A DNA stretch of 64,000 bases from Luteimonas deserti (lineage in GTDB: Bacteria > Pseudomonadota > Gammaproteobacteria > Xanthomonadales > Xanthomonadaceae): positions 62,001 to 126,000 of the forward strand of contig NZ_JACCJZ010000013.1 in the NCBI RefSeq assembly GCF_013425765.1. Direction: 5' to 3'. Shown piece by piece: positions 1-8,419 of the stretch; positions within the stretch are counted from its first letter, which is position 1; every line of letters begins with the position of its first letter. The notes below the pieces were generated by a model, which saw only the letters and a list, made by a program, of their open reading frames with translations, was not told the origin of the DNA and ran no database searches. Made by a program: the position numbers and the translations under genes.

Positions 1-247
1 CTCGGTCCGCATCAAGGGCGGTTTCGAGGCCGCGAAGCGCTTCTGCGAGCGCACCGAACTGTTCACACTCGCCGAGTCGCTCGGCGGCGTGGAAAGCCTG
101 GTCAACCATCCTGCAGTCATGACGCACGCGTCGGTGCCGGTAGAAAACCGTACGAAGCTCGGGATCGGGGACGACCTGGTGCGGTTGAGCGTAGGGGTGG
201 AAGGCACGCAAGACCTGATGCGAGACCTCTCCAAGGCCCTGCGCTAA
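1..247 (+). CDS. metB: Cystathionine gamma-synthase-type PLP enzyme, C-terminal fragment
   Basis: This is the last 81 codons of a gene that begins outside the window; it ends with TAA at 245-247. The translated tail contains LAESLGGVESLVNHPAVMTH followed by ASVP, the C-terminal signature of the Cys/Met metabolism PLP-dependent family (cystathionine gamma-synthase, cystathionine beta-lyase, O-succinylhomoserine sulfhydrylase). The conserved GDDLVRLSVGVE segment near the end also fits. The family works in the cytoplasm on transsulfuration and methionine synthesis. The exact enzyme cannot be decided without the N-terminal half. I use metB because metB borders the O-antigen locus in Xanthomonas and this window carries the other border gene, etfA. 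Confidence 0.85.
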   Translation, partial: SVRIKGGFEAAKRFCERTELFTLAESLGGVESLVNHPAVMTHASVPVENRTKLGIGDDLVRLSVGVEGTQDLMRDLSKALR

Positions 248-610
248 GGCGCCCGACCGGTCTCGTCGTACGGACCAGGGGCGACAGAACGCGTTGCGTG
301 GGGGCGGATTCAGAAGGGCCTCCGCGCGTAGATGCGACGCCAGCCTCAGTCGGCAGTGGCTTGATCCTGCTCGGGACGCCGCACTTTCGTGATGCGGGGC
401 CCTCGGCTGACAAGCCGGATTCGTCAAGCGTCGCGTCGCGCGCTCCGAGCTTCCCTGTCTCTGCCGTTCTCATGCTGCCCGGGAATCCCGTCGAAACTGA
501 AGTTCGTCACCCGCGTCCGGGACCAGCGCATCGGTATCCTGCGGTCACGCCGTGCTCAAGCTCCGCTGGGCACGGCGTGATGTGCGTAGGCATGCAGTCG
601 CTTCGCAGGC
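248..610. other. Intergenic region without a convincing gene; contains an 11-bp inverted repeat
   Basis: This gap separates the convergent metB end and the lipoprotein gene at 611-1159. The open frames here look like random high-GC translation (R/P/S-rich, no ribosome site). The only structure I see is a perfect inverted repeat, TCACGCCGTGC at 545-555 and GCACGGCGTGA at 570-580, with a 14-nt loop. It has no T-run on either side. It could act as a transcript 3' end for either convergent gene. Confidence 0.5.
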
Positions 611-1159
611 TCAGGATTCTTCGCTGAGAGTGCAGGGAATCTGCACACCACTCTTGCCCGCGGCGCTCAGAGTGTCCCAATAGAACGCGCAGGCCAGCAG
701 GTTCTGCGGCGTCGTCTTCTTCCCCGAGATGACGTTGATCATGAGCTGCGGCTGCCCGACGATCTGATCGAGCCTGCTCGTATCGATGTCGTCCTCGGAA
801 AACTGCAGCGTGCCGGATCCGTCGAGTTCGTGGACGGTCCTGCTCAGTTCGACGAGCCCCATCTCATTGGGTTCGATCGTCGCGTCCGGAGCAGCGTCTC
901 CGCCATAGATCACTTCGACCCGGACATTCTCGCCAAGCGATCGCAGCTTCGCTTCGGCCTGTGGCGACAACTGGACGTCGACCTTGACTGCGGCGAGCTC
1001 CGGCGGCGGGGGTGCCGCCTGCGGTGCGGACGTCGGTTCCGCAGCAGACGTTGCGGCGCTGCCGGCATCGGTCTCGGCGTCGGCCTCTCGCCGCGCGCAG
1101 CTGCCAAGAGCAAGCGCGATCAGCAGGGCGGTCGGTGCAAGCGGGAGTTTGCGTTTCAT
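611..1159 (-). CDS. Hypothetical lipoprotein at the end of the type II secretion operon
   Basis: A protein of 182 residues with a lipoprotein signal: positively charged start MKRK, hydrophobic core and lipobox LGSC, so the mature N-terminus would be Cys20 or nearby. A low-complexity A/P/S linker follows (to about residue 53), then a compact domain of about 130 residues containing two cysteines near the end. I do not recognise the domain. The start lies two bases after the gspD stop codon, so the gene is almost certainly co-transcribed with and translated after gspD. This position suggests a role tied to the secretin or to an exported substrate, such as a pilotin-like function, but no pilotin motif is visible. 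It is not a standard member of the Xps set. Confidence 0.75.
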   Translation of the reverse strand: MKRKLPLAPTALLIALALGSCARREADAETDAGSAATSAAEPTSAPQAAPPPPELAAVKVDVQLSPQAEAKLRSLGENVRVEVIYGGDAAPDATIEPNEMGLVELSRTVHELDGSGTLQFSEDDIDTSRLDQIVGQPQLMINVISGKKTTPQNLLACAFYWDTLSAAGKSGVQIPCTLSEES

Positions 1160-1161
1160 TC

Positions 1162-3372
1162 TCAGTTTCCTGCAGGAAGTGGGGTGCGAATGGCAGGCGG
1201 TGCTTCCGGAACCCGGAGGGGAGACGGCGACGGGTAGGAGGGCTGCAAGGGCACGCGCGCCTCCGGTTCCAGCGGTCCGAGTGCCTGGTCGAGATCCAGC
1301 AGGTCGAACCGCTGGAGTACGGCCTGACTCAGCTCGGTTGCCTGCTCCTGGGATTCAACGATATAGGGGACGATCAGGAGAACGAGTTCCGTACGGTTCT
1401 TAAGAACGTTTCGACTCTTGAAAAGATTTCCGAGCAGAGGAACATCCTTGATGAATGGAATTCCCGAATCGACATCGCTCGCATTCGACCGGATCAGGCC
1501 CGCCATGACGACCGAGCCTCCATCGCGCAGGCTCAGCGATGTGTTGAGACTGCGATTGAAGATGGTAGGGGAGTTCGCAGTGGCATTGGCTTCCAATGGC
1601 CGCGCCTCACTCACCTCCTGACTGATGTCGAGGTCGATGCGATCTTCGGAGTAGATTGTCGGCTTGATGCTGAGGATGACGCCGGTCTTGCGGTACTGGA
1701 TCGACTGCAGCAGATTGGTGTTGCCGTCGGTCTGCTGGTTGGAGGTGGTGGTCATCGTGACAATCGGCACTTCTTCGCCCACGTCGATGTTCGCTTCGCT
1801 TCCGCTTTTGACCAGCAGTCTCGGCGTGGACAGAATGCTTACGCGCCTGTCCTGGGCAAATGCATTCAACGCCAGCCGGTTCTGGCCCGCCACGTCGACG
1901 AGATAGGATAGTCCGCTTCCAGACGGGCCTCGCGTACCGCCTGAACCGGCGCCGCCGTAGATTCGGCCATCGAAACGCCCCCAACCGTTCTTGGCGAACC
2001 AGCTGAGTCCGTAGTTCAGATCGTCGTCAAGGAGCACTTCCGCAAGGGTCACCTCGATCATGACCTGTCGGGGCGCGCGATCCATCTGCTGGATCAGCTT
2101 CAGCATCCGCTCCCACTGGGCAGGGTCGCCCTGATAGATCAGGGCGTTGCGCGGCTCGTCCACCATGATGGATGCGCCGGCAGCGCCCCGCACGGAAACG
2201 GGTGCGGGTGATGGCGCACCGCCAGCGCCCGGAGCCGGCGAGGGCGTGCTCGCCGCCGCTGCGTTCTGCGTCTGTTGCATGCTCGAAGTCAGCACCGTGG
2301 CAAGGTCGGTGGCCTTCGTATTCTTCACCTGGTAATAGAACATCGACTCGGAGCCGGCGTGCTGGGCAGGCCGGTCCAGCTCACGTGCCCACGAGACCGC
2401 ATATTCCAGCGTTTCCCGTCCGGTGGCGAAGATAATCACCGAGTTGGCCGCGGCGATCGGCAGTACGATGATGCTTGCCGGCGAGCCCGCGCTGCGATTG
2501 GCGCTGTAGCCCTGGAGGTTCAAGACCTCGGTCAGGCGATTCGACAGTTCGTCCGCACTTAGAAACGCGGGTTCAAGCCGGGTGCTGACCCGTCCGCGCA
2601 TCAGCGGGCGATCGAACACCCGGAGGGCCTCCATTGCCTGGCGCACCTGGCTCGGCCGCCCGTTGATCAGGATGGCGTTGCGGGCCGTTTCCTCGGTCAC
2701 CTTCAATTCCGTTCCGAACAAGGTGGTCAGCCAACGTACCGCATCGCCGCTCCGCACCACTTCCAGCTCGACGAGCTGGAAGATCGGGCGATGACTCACC
2801 GGCACGTTCGGAAGCGCCCGCCCGCTCACGATCAGGGGCGGAATAGCCGAACTGCCCTGCGGCGCGAGGCGCAGCTGGACCAGTCCGCCTTCGAATTCCA
2901 CGGCTACGCCGTACTCCGCAAGTACCTGCCGCGTGAGACGAAACAGCTCGATCGGCCGCAGGTTCTCCTGGGTGTTGAGCGTGACCAGGTCCTCGAGCGC
3001 GGCAACCTGCGGATCGATATTGAGGTTCAGGCCCAGAATGCTGTTGAACACCTCGTTCGCAAGGACGGTGAGGGGCAGGTCCTGCACATTGATGCGGACC
3101 GGCATCTCGGGAAGCGACGGGAGCTGCTCGCCCGCGCCCAGATTCACGCTGGCCGAGCCCGGCATGTCGAGCCGCGGGGTCGGCATCTGCCGAAGTGATG
3201 TGGGCTGGGGTTCGCTCCCGACGATCGGCGCGGAGGACACGATGTTGTCTTTCGGCGGAATTCCGAGCGGTGCCGGAATCTCGGTCTGCCTGAAGGGGGT
3301 AGTGCAGCCGGCAAGACACGTCAGGGCGGCGACGAGATAGAACGTGGGGCGGGGCAACATGGCGAATTTCAT
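1162..3372 (-). CDS. gspD: Type II secretion outer-membrane secretin GspD
   Basis: A 736-residue protein, within the usual secretin length. It starts with a lipoprotein-type signal (lipobox LAGC at about residues 20-23), so it is predicted to be lipidated, as known for XpsD. N0-N3-type periplasmic domains cover roughly residues 90-430, with an alanine/proline/glycine linker near 375-395. The C-terminal secretin domain shows the hallmark VPIVTMTT region, SIQYRKTGVILSIKP and the DGGSVVMAGLI ... VPLLGNLF signature. It would form the multimeric outer-membrane channel. The start lies three bases after the stop of the gspN-like gene. It is the last core gene of the leftward operon, as xpsD is in Xanthomonas. 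Confidence 0.96.
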   Translation of the reverse strand: MKFAMLPRPTFYLVAALTCLAGCTTPFRQTEIPAPLGIPPKDNIVSSAPIVGSEPQPTSLRQMPTPRLDMPGSASVNLGAGEQLPSLPEMPVRINVQDLPLTVLANEVFNSILGLNLNIDPQVAALEDLVTLNTQENLRPIELFRLTRQVLAEYGVAVEFEGGLVQLRLAPQGSSAIPPLIVSGRALPNVPVSHRPIFQLVELEVVRSGDAVRWLTTLFGTELKVTEETARNAILINGRPSQVRQAMEALRVFDRPLMRGRVSTRLEPAFLSADELSNRLTEVLNLQGYSANRSAGSPASIIVLPIAAANSVIIFATGRETLEYAVSWARELDRPAQHAGSESMFYYQVKNTKATDLATVLTSSMQQTQNAAAASTPSPAPGAGGAPSPAPVSVRGAAGASIMVDEPRNALIYQGDPAQWERMLKLIQQMDRAPRQVMIEVTLAEVLLDDDLNYGLSWFAKNGWGRFDGRIYGGAGSGGTRGPSGSGLSYLVDVAGQNRLALNAFAQDRRVSILSTPRLLVKSGSEANIDVGEEVPIVTMTTTSNQQTDGNTNLLQSIQYRKTGVILSIKPTIYSEDRIDLDISQEVSEARPLEANATANSPTIFNRSLNTSLSLRDGGSVVMAGLIRSNASDVDSGIPFIKDVPLLGNLFKSRNVLKNRTELVLLIVPYIVESQEQATELSQAVLQRFDLLDLDQALGPLEPEARVPLQPSYPSPSPLRVPEAPPAIRTPLPAGN

Positions 3373-3375
3373 CCT

Positions 3376-3849
3376 CTACTCCGAGTCCGGAGCGCCGGTA
3401 TTGCAGGCGCCACTGGTTCGGATGGGTTGGTCACGGTGAACTTGGTAGACGGTCTGGCAGCCATTGCGCTCGATGGTCACCATGTCGCGTTCGATGGCCA
3501 CCACACGGCCGCCGTCAGGAAGCGTTGCGCCAGGTGCAAGACGCTGCGCAAGTCGCGGGCTCGCGGGTGTGATGACGAGCGCATGGAGATCTGGCGTTCG
3601 CACAACGCCCGCCAGGCGCCATTTCGCGTCCGTCTGGACGTCCGAAGCGGCACTCCCGTCACCCAGCCAGGCAAGTCGCCCTGCCTGCTCGAACGCATCG
3701 GGATTGGACCGGGCAATCTGGGTCGCGGACGGCAGGCGCCAGGCATTGTCGGCGATGCGGGCCGGCGGAATCGGAGGCGGGGGCCACGCTGCGCCGACCA
3801 GAAGTCCGCCCAGGCAGCTCGCCGCGAGCACAAGAAGCCTGCGCTTCAT
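3376..3849 (-). CDS. xpsN: XpsN/GspC-like inner-membrane component of type II secretion
   Basis: A 157-residue protein with an N-terminal membrane segment (about residues 4-22) and a periplasmic part. Residues about 80-145 resemble the HR (homology region) of GspC: WRLAGVVRTPD, then a glycine-rich turn LPDGGRVVAIERDMVTIERN. In Xanthomonas the short XpsN plays the GspC role of linking the secretin to the inner-membrane platform. No separate gspC is present in this cluster, which supports the same assignment. Its ATG overlaps the gspM stop codon by four bases (ATGA). The sequence alone does not show a PDZ or coiled-coil domain at the C-terminus. Confidence 0.8.
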   Translation of the reverse strand: MKRRLLVLAASCLGGLLVGAAWPPPPIPPARIADNAWRLPSATQIARSNPDAFEQAGRLAWLGDGSAASDVQTDAKWRLAGVVRTPDLHALVITPASPRLAQRLAPGATLPDGGRVVAIERDMVTIERNGCQTVYQVHRDQPIRTSGACNTGAPDSE

Positions 3850-4448
3850 GGCAGTGGCTCCGTCCGCGGGCCTTCCGGGGTGCGGTAATAGGCATTGAGT
3901 CCGATCGCGACCACCCGATTGGCGTCACTGCGCAGATCGAGACTGTCGATGACGACCAGGCTGGGCGCACTTTCAATCTGACGGATGATGTTGATCGCCT
4001 CGCGGGCGCTCATGCCAGCGCGCAACGTCGCGCGAACCCGCAAGACTCCGGGAATCTCCTCGAGCGCCGCGGCATTGTCCACGGAAATCCGGACGCTTTC
4101 GCTGTCAGCGATCGCGTTGCCGAGACCGCCCAGCCAGCTCTGGAGTGCGGCCTGGGCGGCGCCCGGCGTAGCGGCGACCGGAATCTGCGCCTGCATGGCA
4201 TCGAGCAGCTCCTGCGATTCCTGGGCTCGCGCGAGCCACACGTCCTGTCCCTGGAGCGCCCTGACCTGCCGCAGTTTCGCCTCCTGTTCGATCGATTCGT
4301 GCTGGGCTTTCGTTCTGGCTTCTTCGAGCGCCTGCAGAAGAAAGAACGACGCAAGGGCGGCAATGACCAGCAGAGCCCAACGCAGCCAGGGAGCCGAATC
4401 AAGCTGTGCGCGCAAGGTGGCGAGTGCGGATGTCAAGCTGGACTGCAT
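3846..4448 (-). CDS. gspM: Type II secretion inner-membrane protein GspM
   Basis: A 200-residue bitopic protein with a short cytoplasmic N-terminus, one membrane segment at about residues 24-42, then a charged, coiled-coil-prone stretch (about 43-85) and a periplasmic ferredoxin-like domain. This layout is that of GspM/XpsM, which partners GspL in the assembly platform. It starts directly after the TAG stop of gspL with no spacer and ends in a four-base overlap with the next gene. Sequence identity within this family is low, so the call rests on topology, size and gene order. Confidence 0.87.
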   Translation of the reverse strand: MQSSLTSALATLRAQLDSAPWLRWALLVIAALASFFLLQALEEARTKAQHESIEQEAKLRQVRALQGQDVWLARAQESQELLDAMQAQIPVAATPGAAQAALQSWLGGLGNAIADSESVRISVDNAAALEEIPGVLRVRATLRAGMSAREAINIIRQIESAPSLVVIDSLDLRSDANRVVAIGLNAYYRTPEGPRTEPLP

Positions 4449-5546
4449 CTACTCACCCGACTCTACATCTGCGGCAATCCGGGCGCGCACGATGATCTCG
4501 CCGCTCCGTCCCACGACATCCGTCGTGACATTGTCGAACACCGTCGAGGCTTCCCAGGTCTCGACAATCTGTTGCGGATCCGCGTCGGCCGCGGACAACG
4601 TGAGTTCGAGCTGGTCGGGTGTCGGCTGGTTCCAGTGACGCAGCTGGATGTCGCGTCTAGGGAGAAGCCGTCCGACCTCCGCCATGACCGTGAGAACCGA
4701 GGGGCCCTGGCGCAGATCGAGCAGACGTTCCAGCTCAGCGACGTTCCGGTCCGCGGTTTCGCGCGCATTGAGAATGCGCTTCAAGGGTTCGTCGAGGTCC
4801 TCTGCGGCTCTGGCCGATTGCCAGGCTTCGACGTGGCTGCGGACGATGCTCCCGGTCTGGAACGATGCGACGAGGAGAATCACAGCTGCCAGTCCCAGCG
4901 CCGCCGCCGGCCGATAGGCGTCGACCGTCGACAGGCGGACACCGCGTTCCATACGGCCTGGCCGTCCGCCCCAGGGACGGCGCGGGAGAATGTCCACGGT
5001 AGGCGTGGCAGCCGGCGGATCGTTCGCAGACAGCCCGTGGCTGCGGAGGAAGGTATGCCAGTCCTTCGGGGCGGGCTCGGCCGGCCACCATCGGCTGCCG
5101 ACCACCGCGCCATTGCGCCAGACGCGCCCCTCCACGCCTTCATGCATCGTCAGCAGTTCGGTGCCGTCGCTGCGCGGTTCGCCTGCATAGAGGGCCTCGG
5201 GCGCAAACTGGATGCGCGGCGCCGAGATCCTGCGCTCCGCCAACAGGTCCGCGATCCGGCTTCGCGACCAGTACCAAGCGCTCGCACGGCCGTCGGCCTG
5301 CCATGCGACTCCAAAATCGGCATCGGAAAAGGGCGCTGCACGTCGTACCGCGAGTGAGACCAAGGCATCCCTGTGCTTCTCGGGGGCGTTGCTGCCGTCT
5401 ACCGTGATGAACAAGCACAGGGGACGCCCCACTAGGCAGATCAGTGTGGCGCTGCCTTCACTCTCGAGAACCTGGTTCGAGTCCTTCCCCAGGAGCATCC
5501 GTCTCGGCGAAAAGCGGCGTCGCAATCGCTTTAGCCACGGGTTCAT
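4449..5546 (-). CDS. gspL: Type II secretion assembly-platform protein GspL
   Basis: About 365 residues: a cytoplasmic actin-like domain (from the GSATLICLVG segment to about residue 210), one membrane segment near residues 220-240 and a periplasmic C-terminal domain. GspL anchors the ATPase GspE to the inner membrane and binds GspM. I chose the ATG at 5546; an in-frame GTG at 5561 is possible and neither has a good ribosome site. With the ATG start the gene overlaps the end of gspK by 89 bases, an unusually long overlap in an operon where the other junctions overlap by at most about 32 bases. Confidence 0.87.
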   Translation of the reverse strand: MNPWLKRLRRRFSPRRMLLGKDSNQVLESEGSATLICLVGRPLCLFITVDGSNAPEKHRDALVSLAVRRAAPFSDADFGVAWQADGRASAWYWSRSRIADLLAERRISAPRIQFAPEALYAGEPRSDGTELLTMHEGVEGRVWRNGAVVGSRWWPAEPAPKDWHTFLRSHGLSANDPPAATPTVDILPRRPWGGRPGRMERGVRLSTVDAYRPAAALGLAAVILLVASFQTGSIVRSHVEAWQSARAAEDLDEPLKRILNARETADRNVAELERLLDLRQGPSVLTVMAEVGRLLPRRDIQLRHWNQPTPDQLELTLSAADADPQQIVETWEASTVFDNVTTDVVGRSGEIIVRARIAADVESGE

Positions 5547-6564
5547 CCATTGAGTTGTCACGGGGCAAGATGACCTCGTAGTCGATTTGCCAGGGTGGAC
5601 CCCCGACAGCGTACGGCGTCTGGCTCCAGTGGATCAGCGTTTTCACGCCAGAATGACGATCCCACAGAATAAGGTTTCCGGTTCTGCTTGGGAAGAGCGT
5701 CAGATTCTCTTCCATGAAGGGCGCGATCGGAAACGACTCGCGTACCTGCCATACACTCACGATCGGCGTGTGGGTCCGGTACGCGGCGAGTCGCCGCCCC
5801 TGTTCGAGGTCCATGCCCGGAATCAGGGCAAGGACTTCCGCAGGCGCCGTGTTGAGATTGAGCGTGCCACCGCGATGTGCGGACAGCATGTTCAACAGTT
5901 GCGAGTCGTCCAGCGACGCGAGCATATCGTCCCATTGCAGAATCCGCCTGAACTCCAGCGGCGTGGTGATGGCGCGATTGGGCGGAGGCGGTCTGCCGGC
6001 TGCGGCGTAGTGCTCGGCTTCCGCTCCGCCCAAGCGATGCAGAGAGTCCGCATCCTGGTAGTCGAGTCGCTTGGCGTCCAATGCCGCGCGGTCCTGTGCA
6101 GGAACGTCCAGCGCGGCGTAAAACGCGTCCAGAAGCGTGGGCGACACCCAGTTCGGGCTCAGTAGCCCACCGTCGTCCTGCAGGGCGAAGCGCGTCCGGC
6201 CAACCCCGCGGTACGCCGTGCCGTCAAGGCGGATGTCATTTCCGGACGGCAGTGCGCTGACACCGTCGGTATCGTCCTCGAGCATCGCGAACGTCGCAGG
6301 GGGCGCAGGGACGACGGCGAGGCCGGCGATGTTCCGGTGCTGGGTGGCGAGCATGAAAAGGACGGTCTCGCGGGTCGACGCCATATCGAGTTCGCTTTCG
6401 AACTGGTCGATATCGGCCTGGGCTTCGGCGACGGCGCGGCTTCCCGATGCCGCAGCGGTCGCGGCGAGCAAGGTCAGCACGACCAGCAGGGCGAGGACGA
6501 TGACGAGCACGAACCCCGGCGCGCCTTTCCGGCCGGGGGCGCGCCTAGTCCGTTTCAGATTCAT
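5458..6564 (-). CDS. gspK: Type II secretion minor pseudopilin GspK
   Basis: A 368-residue protein starting at the ATG at 6564. The start is fixed by the prepilin signal: basic leader, then GAPGFVLVIVLALLVV, where Gly-Phe is the peptidase cleavage site and a hydrophobic helix follows. The frame remains open upstream, but that extension would bury the leader. The large size and the SAM-like motif region with LNLNTAPAEVLALIPGM (helix-hairpin-helix-like, about residue 235) are typical of GspK, which caps the pseudopilus tip with GspI and GspJ. The start overlaps the gspJ end by 20 bases and the 3' end overlaps gspL. Confidence 0.92.
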   Translation of the reverse strand: MNLKRTRRAPGRKGAPGFVLVIVLALLVVLTLLAATAAASGSRAVAEAQADIDQFESELDMASTRETVLFMLATQHRNIAGLAVVPAPPATFAMLEDDTDGVSALPSGNDIRLDGTAYRGVGRTRFALQDDGGLLSPNWVSPTLLDAFYAALDVPAQDRAALDAKRLDYQDADSLHRLGGAEAEHYAAAGRPPPPNRAITTPLEFRRILQWDDMLASLDDSQLLNMLSAHRGGTLNLNTAPAEVLALIPGMDLEQGRRLAAYRTHTPIVSVWQVRESFPIAPFMEENLTLFPSRTGNLILWDRHSGVKTLIHWSQTPYAVGGPPWQIDYEVILPRDNSMDEPVAKAIATPLFAETDAPGEGLEPGSRE

Positions 6565-7123
6565 AGAGCACCGGAACCGGATCGCGGATGCCGGCCACGC
6601 CTTCGCTCCAGATGCGGAGCCCGCCCGGTGTCTCGAGGCGAAGCAGGACGGCGGATGGCAGATGTGAGTGTTGCCCAAGCGCGGGGGGCCAGCGCGGATG
6701 CGCGCGGCCGGTGGCGTCGAGGTACTCGAACGATCCGGACGTGCCGGGAAGCACGAAGACATGGTCGGTCCCCGCTTCCAGGGTGGCCAGCTGCAGGCGT
6801 CCGTTCTGCATGCGGACCTCCCAACGGGTCTCGGTCGCGCCGCCCTGGGAAAGAAATACCGGTTGCAGGGTTACTCCCTCCCATCCGTCGCTGTCGCCTT
6901 CGAAGGGGTGCTCCGCCACCGGGTGCAGCGCGCGGATCGCGCTCTGCAGCCAGCTGCGGACGAGCATGGTCTGTCGGTTCTCAGCCGTCAGATTCGAGAT
7001 CGCCGCGTCAGCGCGCCGCCACTGGCCCAGCGACTGGAAGCCCAGTGCAAGCGCCATTGCGGCGATGATTAGGACAACGAGCATCTCGATCAGCGTGAGG
7101 CCCGTAGACGAGCGGCGTCTCAT
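6545..7123 (-). CDS. gspJ: Type II secretion minor pseudopilin GspJ
   Basis: A 192-residue pseudopilin. The start at 7123 gives MRRRSSTGLTLIEMLVVL: a short basic leader, Gly before a hydrophobic residue and the conserved Glu at +5. Its ATG overlaps the gspI stop (ATGA). Length and position between gspI and gspK match GspJ, which forms the tip complex with GspI and GspK. An upstream in-frame start would add 12 residues and overlap gspI further, so I did not use it. Confidence 0.92.
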   Translation of the reverse strand: MRRRSSTGLTLIEMLVVLIIAAMALALGFQSLGQWRRADAAISNLTAENRQTMLVRSWLQSAIRALHPVAEHPFEGDSDGWEGVTLQPVFLSQGGATETRWEVRMQNGRLQLATLEAGTDHVFVLPGTSGSFEYLDATGRAHPRWPPALGQHSHLPSAVLLRLETPGGLRIWSEGVAGIRDPVPVLYESETD

Positions 7124-7560
7124 TCCTCGTCCATATTGATCGGTCGGGCGATTTCCCACCCCGCTTTTCGAAATGAGAATTCCCGCACGGTCCTGTCGTC
7201 GCGGCGAACCTCGACCTGCATCTCGTAGAGCACGAAGTCAAACTGGGTGGGAAAGCCGACAGAACTCAGGCCCGGTCGGCGTTCGGTGAGCGCCTCGGCC
7301 TGCCAGCGAACCGACAGGGGCGCGGCATCGCGAGTCCCGCGCGGGGTGGCCATGGGGTTCACATCCTCCAGCAGCGCGCGTGCGCTGCGCGCATCCTCGA
7401 GCGAGCGGCTTTGTGCCTGGGCACGATTCAATGCCAGTGTCGATGTCGACAGCCAGCTGTACAGCGCGAGGAGCGATGTGGCCATGACCACCATCGCCAC
7501 GATCGCTTCCAGCAAGGTGAAGCCCCGCTCGCGCCTGACCCGGCCCAGTACCCGGTGCAT
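7120..7560 (-). CDS. gspI: Type II secretion minor pseudopilin GspI
   Basis: A 146-residue pseudopilin with leader MHRVLGRVRRERG and cleavage before FTLLEAIVAMVVMA; Glu at +5 is present. Size and order (after gspH, before gspJ) identify GspI, the nucleating member of the tip complex. It starts three bases after the gspH stop codon. Confidence 0.92.
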   Translation of the reverse strand: MHRVLGRVRRERGFTLLEAIVAMVVMATSLLALYSWLSTSTLALNRAQAQSRSLEDARSARALLEDVNPMATPRGTRDAAPLSVRWQAEALTERRPGLSSVGFPTQFDFVLYEMQVEVRRDDRTVREFSFRKAGWEIARPINMDEE

Positions 7561-7563
7561 CGG

Positions 7564-7992
7564 TCAGGACTCGTCCGCGGCAAGACGTCGCACGCGGCAG
7601 AAGGGCGCTTCCACCCGGAATCCGAGCATCTGGTGTTCGGTGAACAAGGTGCCCGCAGCCTCCGAGCAGGCCCCGTTCGCACGGACCAGAAGCGGCGTCG
7701 ACATCTCGATGCGCCATCCCTCGGGCAGTTCGAACGGAGGCCGCTGCACGGGGTCGCGGGGATCGGGGATCTGAAGGTCCCGACCGAGGTCGCGCGCACG
7801 CAGGGGAAGTGCGGACATCGCCTGCATCACCTGGTCGACGCGAGTGGATTCCCGCCAGCTCTGCGTCATCCGGTAACCCGCTGGCGCCACTAGCGAGGTG
7901 GCCAGTGCGAGCACCGCGACTACGACGAGCATCTCGAGCAGCGTGTAGCCGCGCACCGGCTTACGAGTCCGGAAGCTGGCCGATGTCGGCAT
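7564..7992 (-). CDS. gspH: Type II secretion minor pseudopilin GspH
   Basis: A 142-residue pseudopilin. The ATG at 7992 gives a 14-residue leader ending in RG before YTLLEMLVVVAVLALA; the cleavage Gly and Glu+5 are visible. Tyr at +1 replaces the more usual Phe. The start overlaps the gspG 3' end by 32 bases. A longer frame exists upstream but runs through gspG and has no meaning. GspH links the tip complex to the major pseudopilin. Confidence 0.9.
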   Translation of the reverse strand: MPTSASFRTRKPVRGYTLLEMLVVVAVLALATSLVAPAGYRMTQSWRESTRVDQVMQAMSALPLRARDLGRDLQIPDPRDPVQRPPFELPEGWRIEMSTPLLVRANGACSEAAGTLFTEHQMLGFRVEAPFCRVRRLAADES

Positions 7993-8419
7993 CGTTGCCT
8001 TCGCCGCCGGCGCGCCCGTCCGCGCCAAACGAGTACAGAGTGAAGCTGTGATGGCCCGACGGGCGCGGCGAATACTGGTACGGATTCCCCCACGGGTCCT
8101 GGGGAACACCGTCTTCGAGGTAGGGTCCCTGCCAGCGCTTGCCCAGCGCGGGGTCCGCGGGCGGATCAACGAGCAATTGGAGTCCCTCGGCCTGGGTGGG
8201 AACGCGGCCGATATCAAGGCGCATCGTCTCGAGCGCTCCGCGCAACATCCGCACCTGGGTCTCGGCCGTCTGGGTTTTGGCCCGGTCCGCTTGGCTGAAG
8301 AGGCGAGGTCCCACCAGGCCCATGATCAGGCCGATGATGACGAGAACCACGATCATCTCGAGCAGCGTGAAGCCCGCGGAGGCGCGCCGGCGTGGCAGGG
8401 TGGGGAGGCGCTTGCGCAT
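7961..8419 (-). CDS. gspG: Type II secretion major pseudopilin GspG
   Basis: A 152-residue protein with a class III leader ending in AG before FTLLEMIVVLVIIGLIMGLVG. The C-terminal half carries the GspG signature: RWQGPYLE, DPWGNPYQY and a calcium-site-like acidic end (GADGRAGGEGNDADIG). GspG is the main subunit of the periplasmic pseudopilus piston. It is the first gene of the leftward operon, so its promoter should lie in the 141-bp gap shared with gspE. Confidence 0.96.
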   Translation of the reverse strand: MRKRLPTLPRRRASAGFTLLEMIVVLVIIGLIMGLVGPRLFSQADRAKTQTAETQVRMLRGALETMRLDIGRVPTQAEGLQLLVDPPADPALGKRWQGPYLEDGVPQDPWGNPYQYSPRPSGHHSFTLYSFGADGRAGGEGNDADIGQLPDS

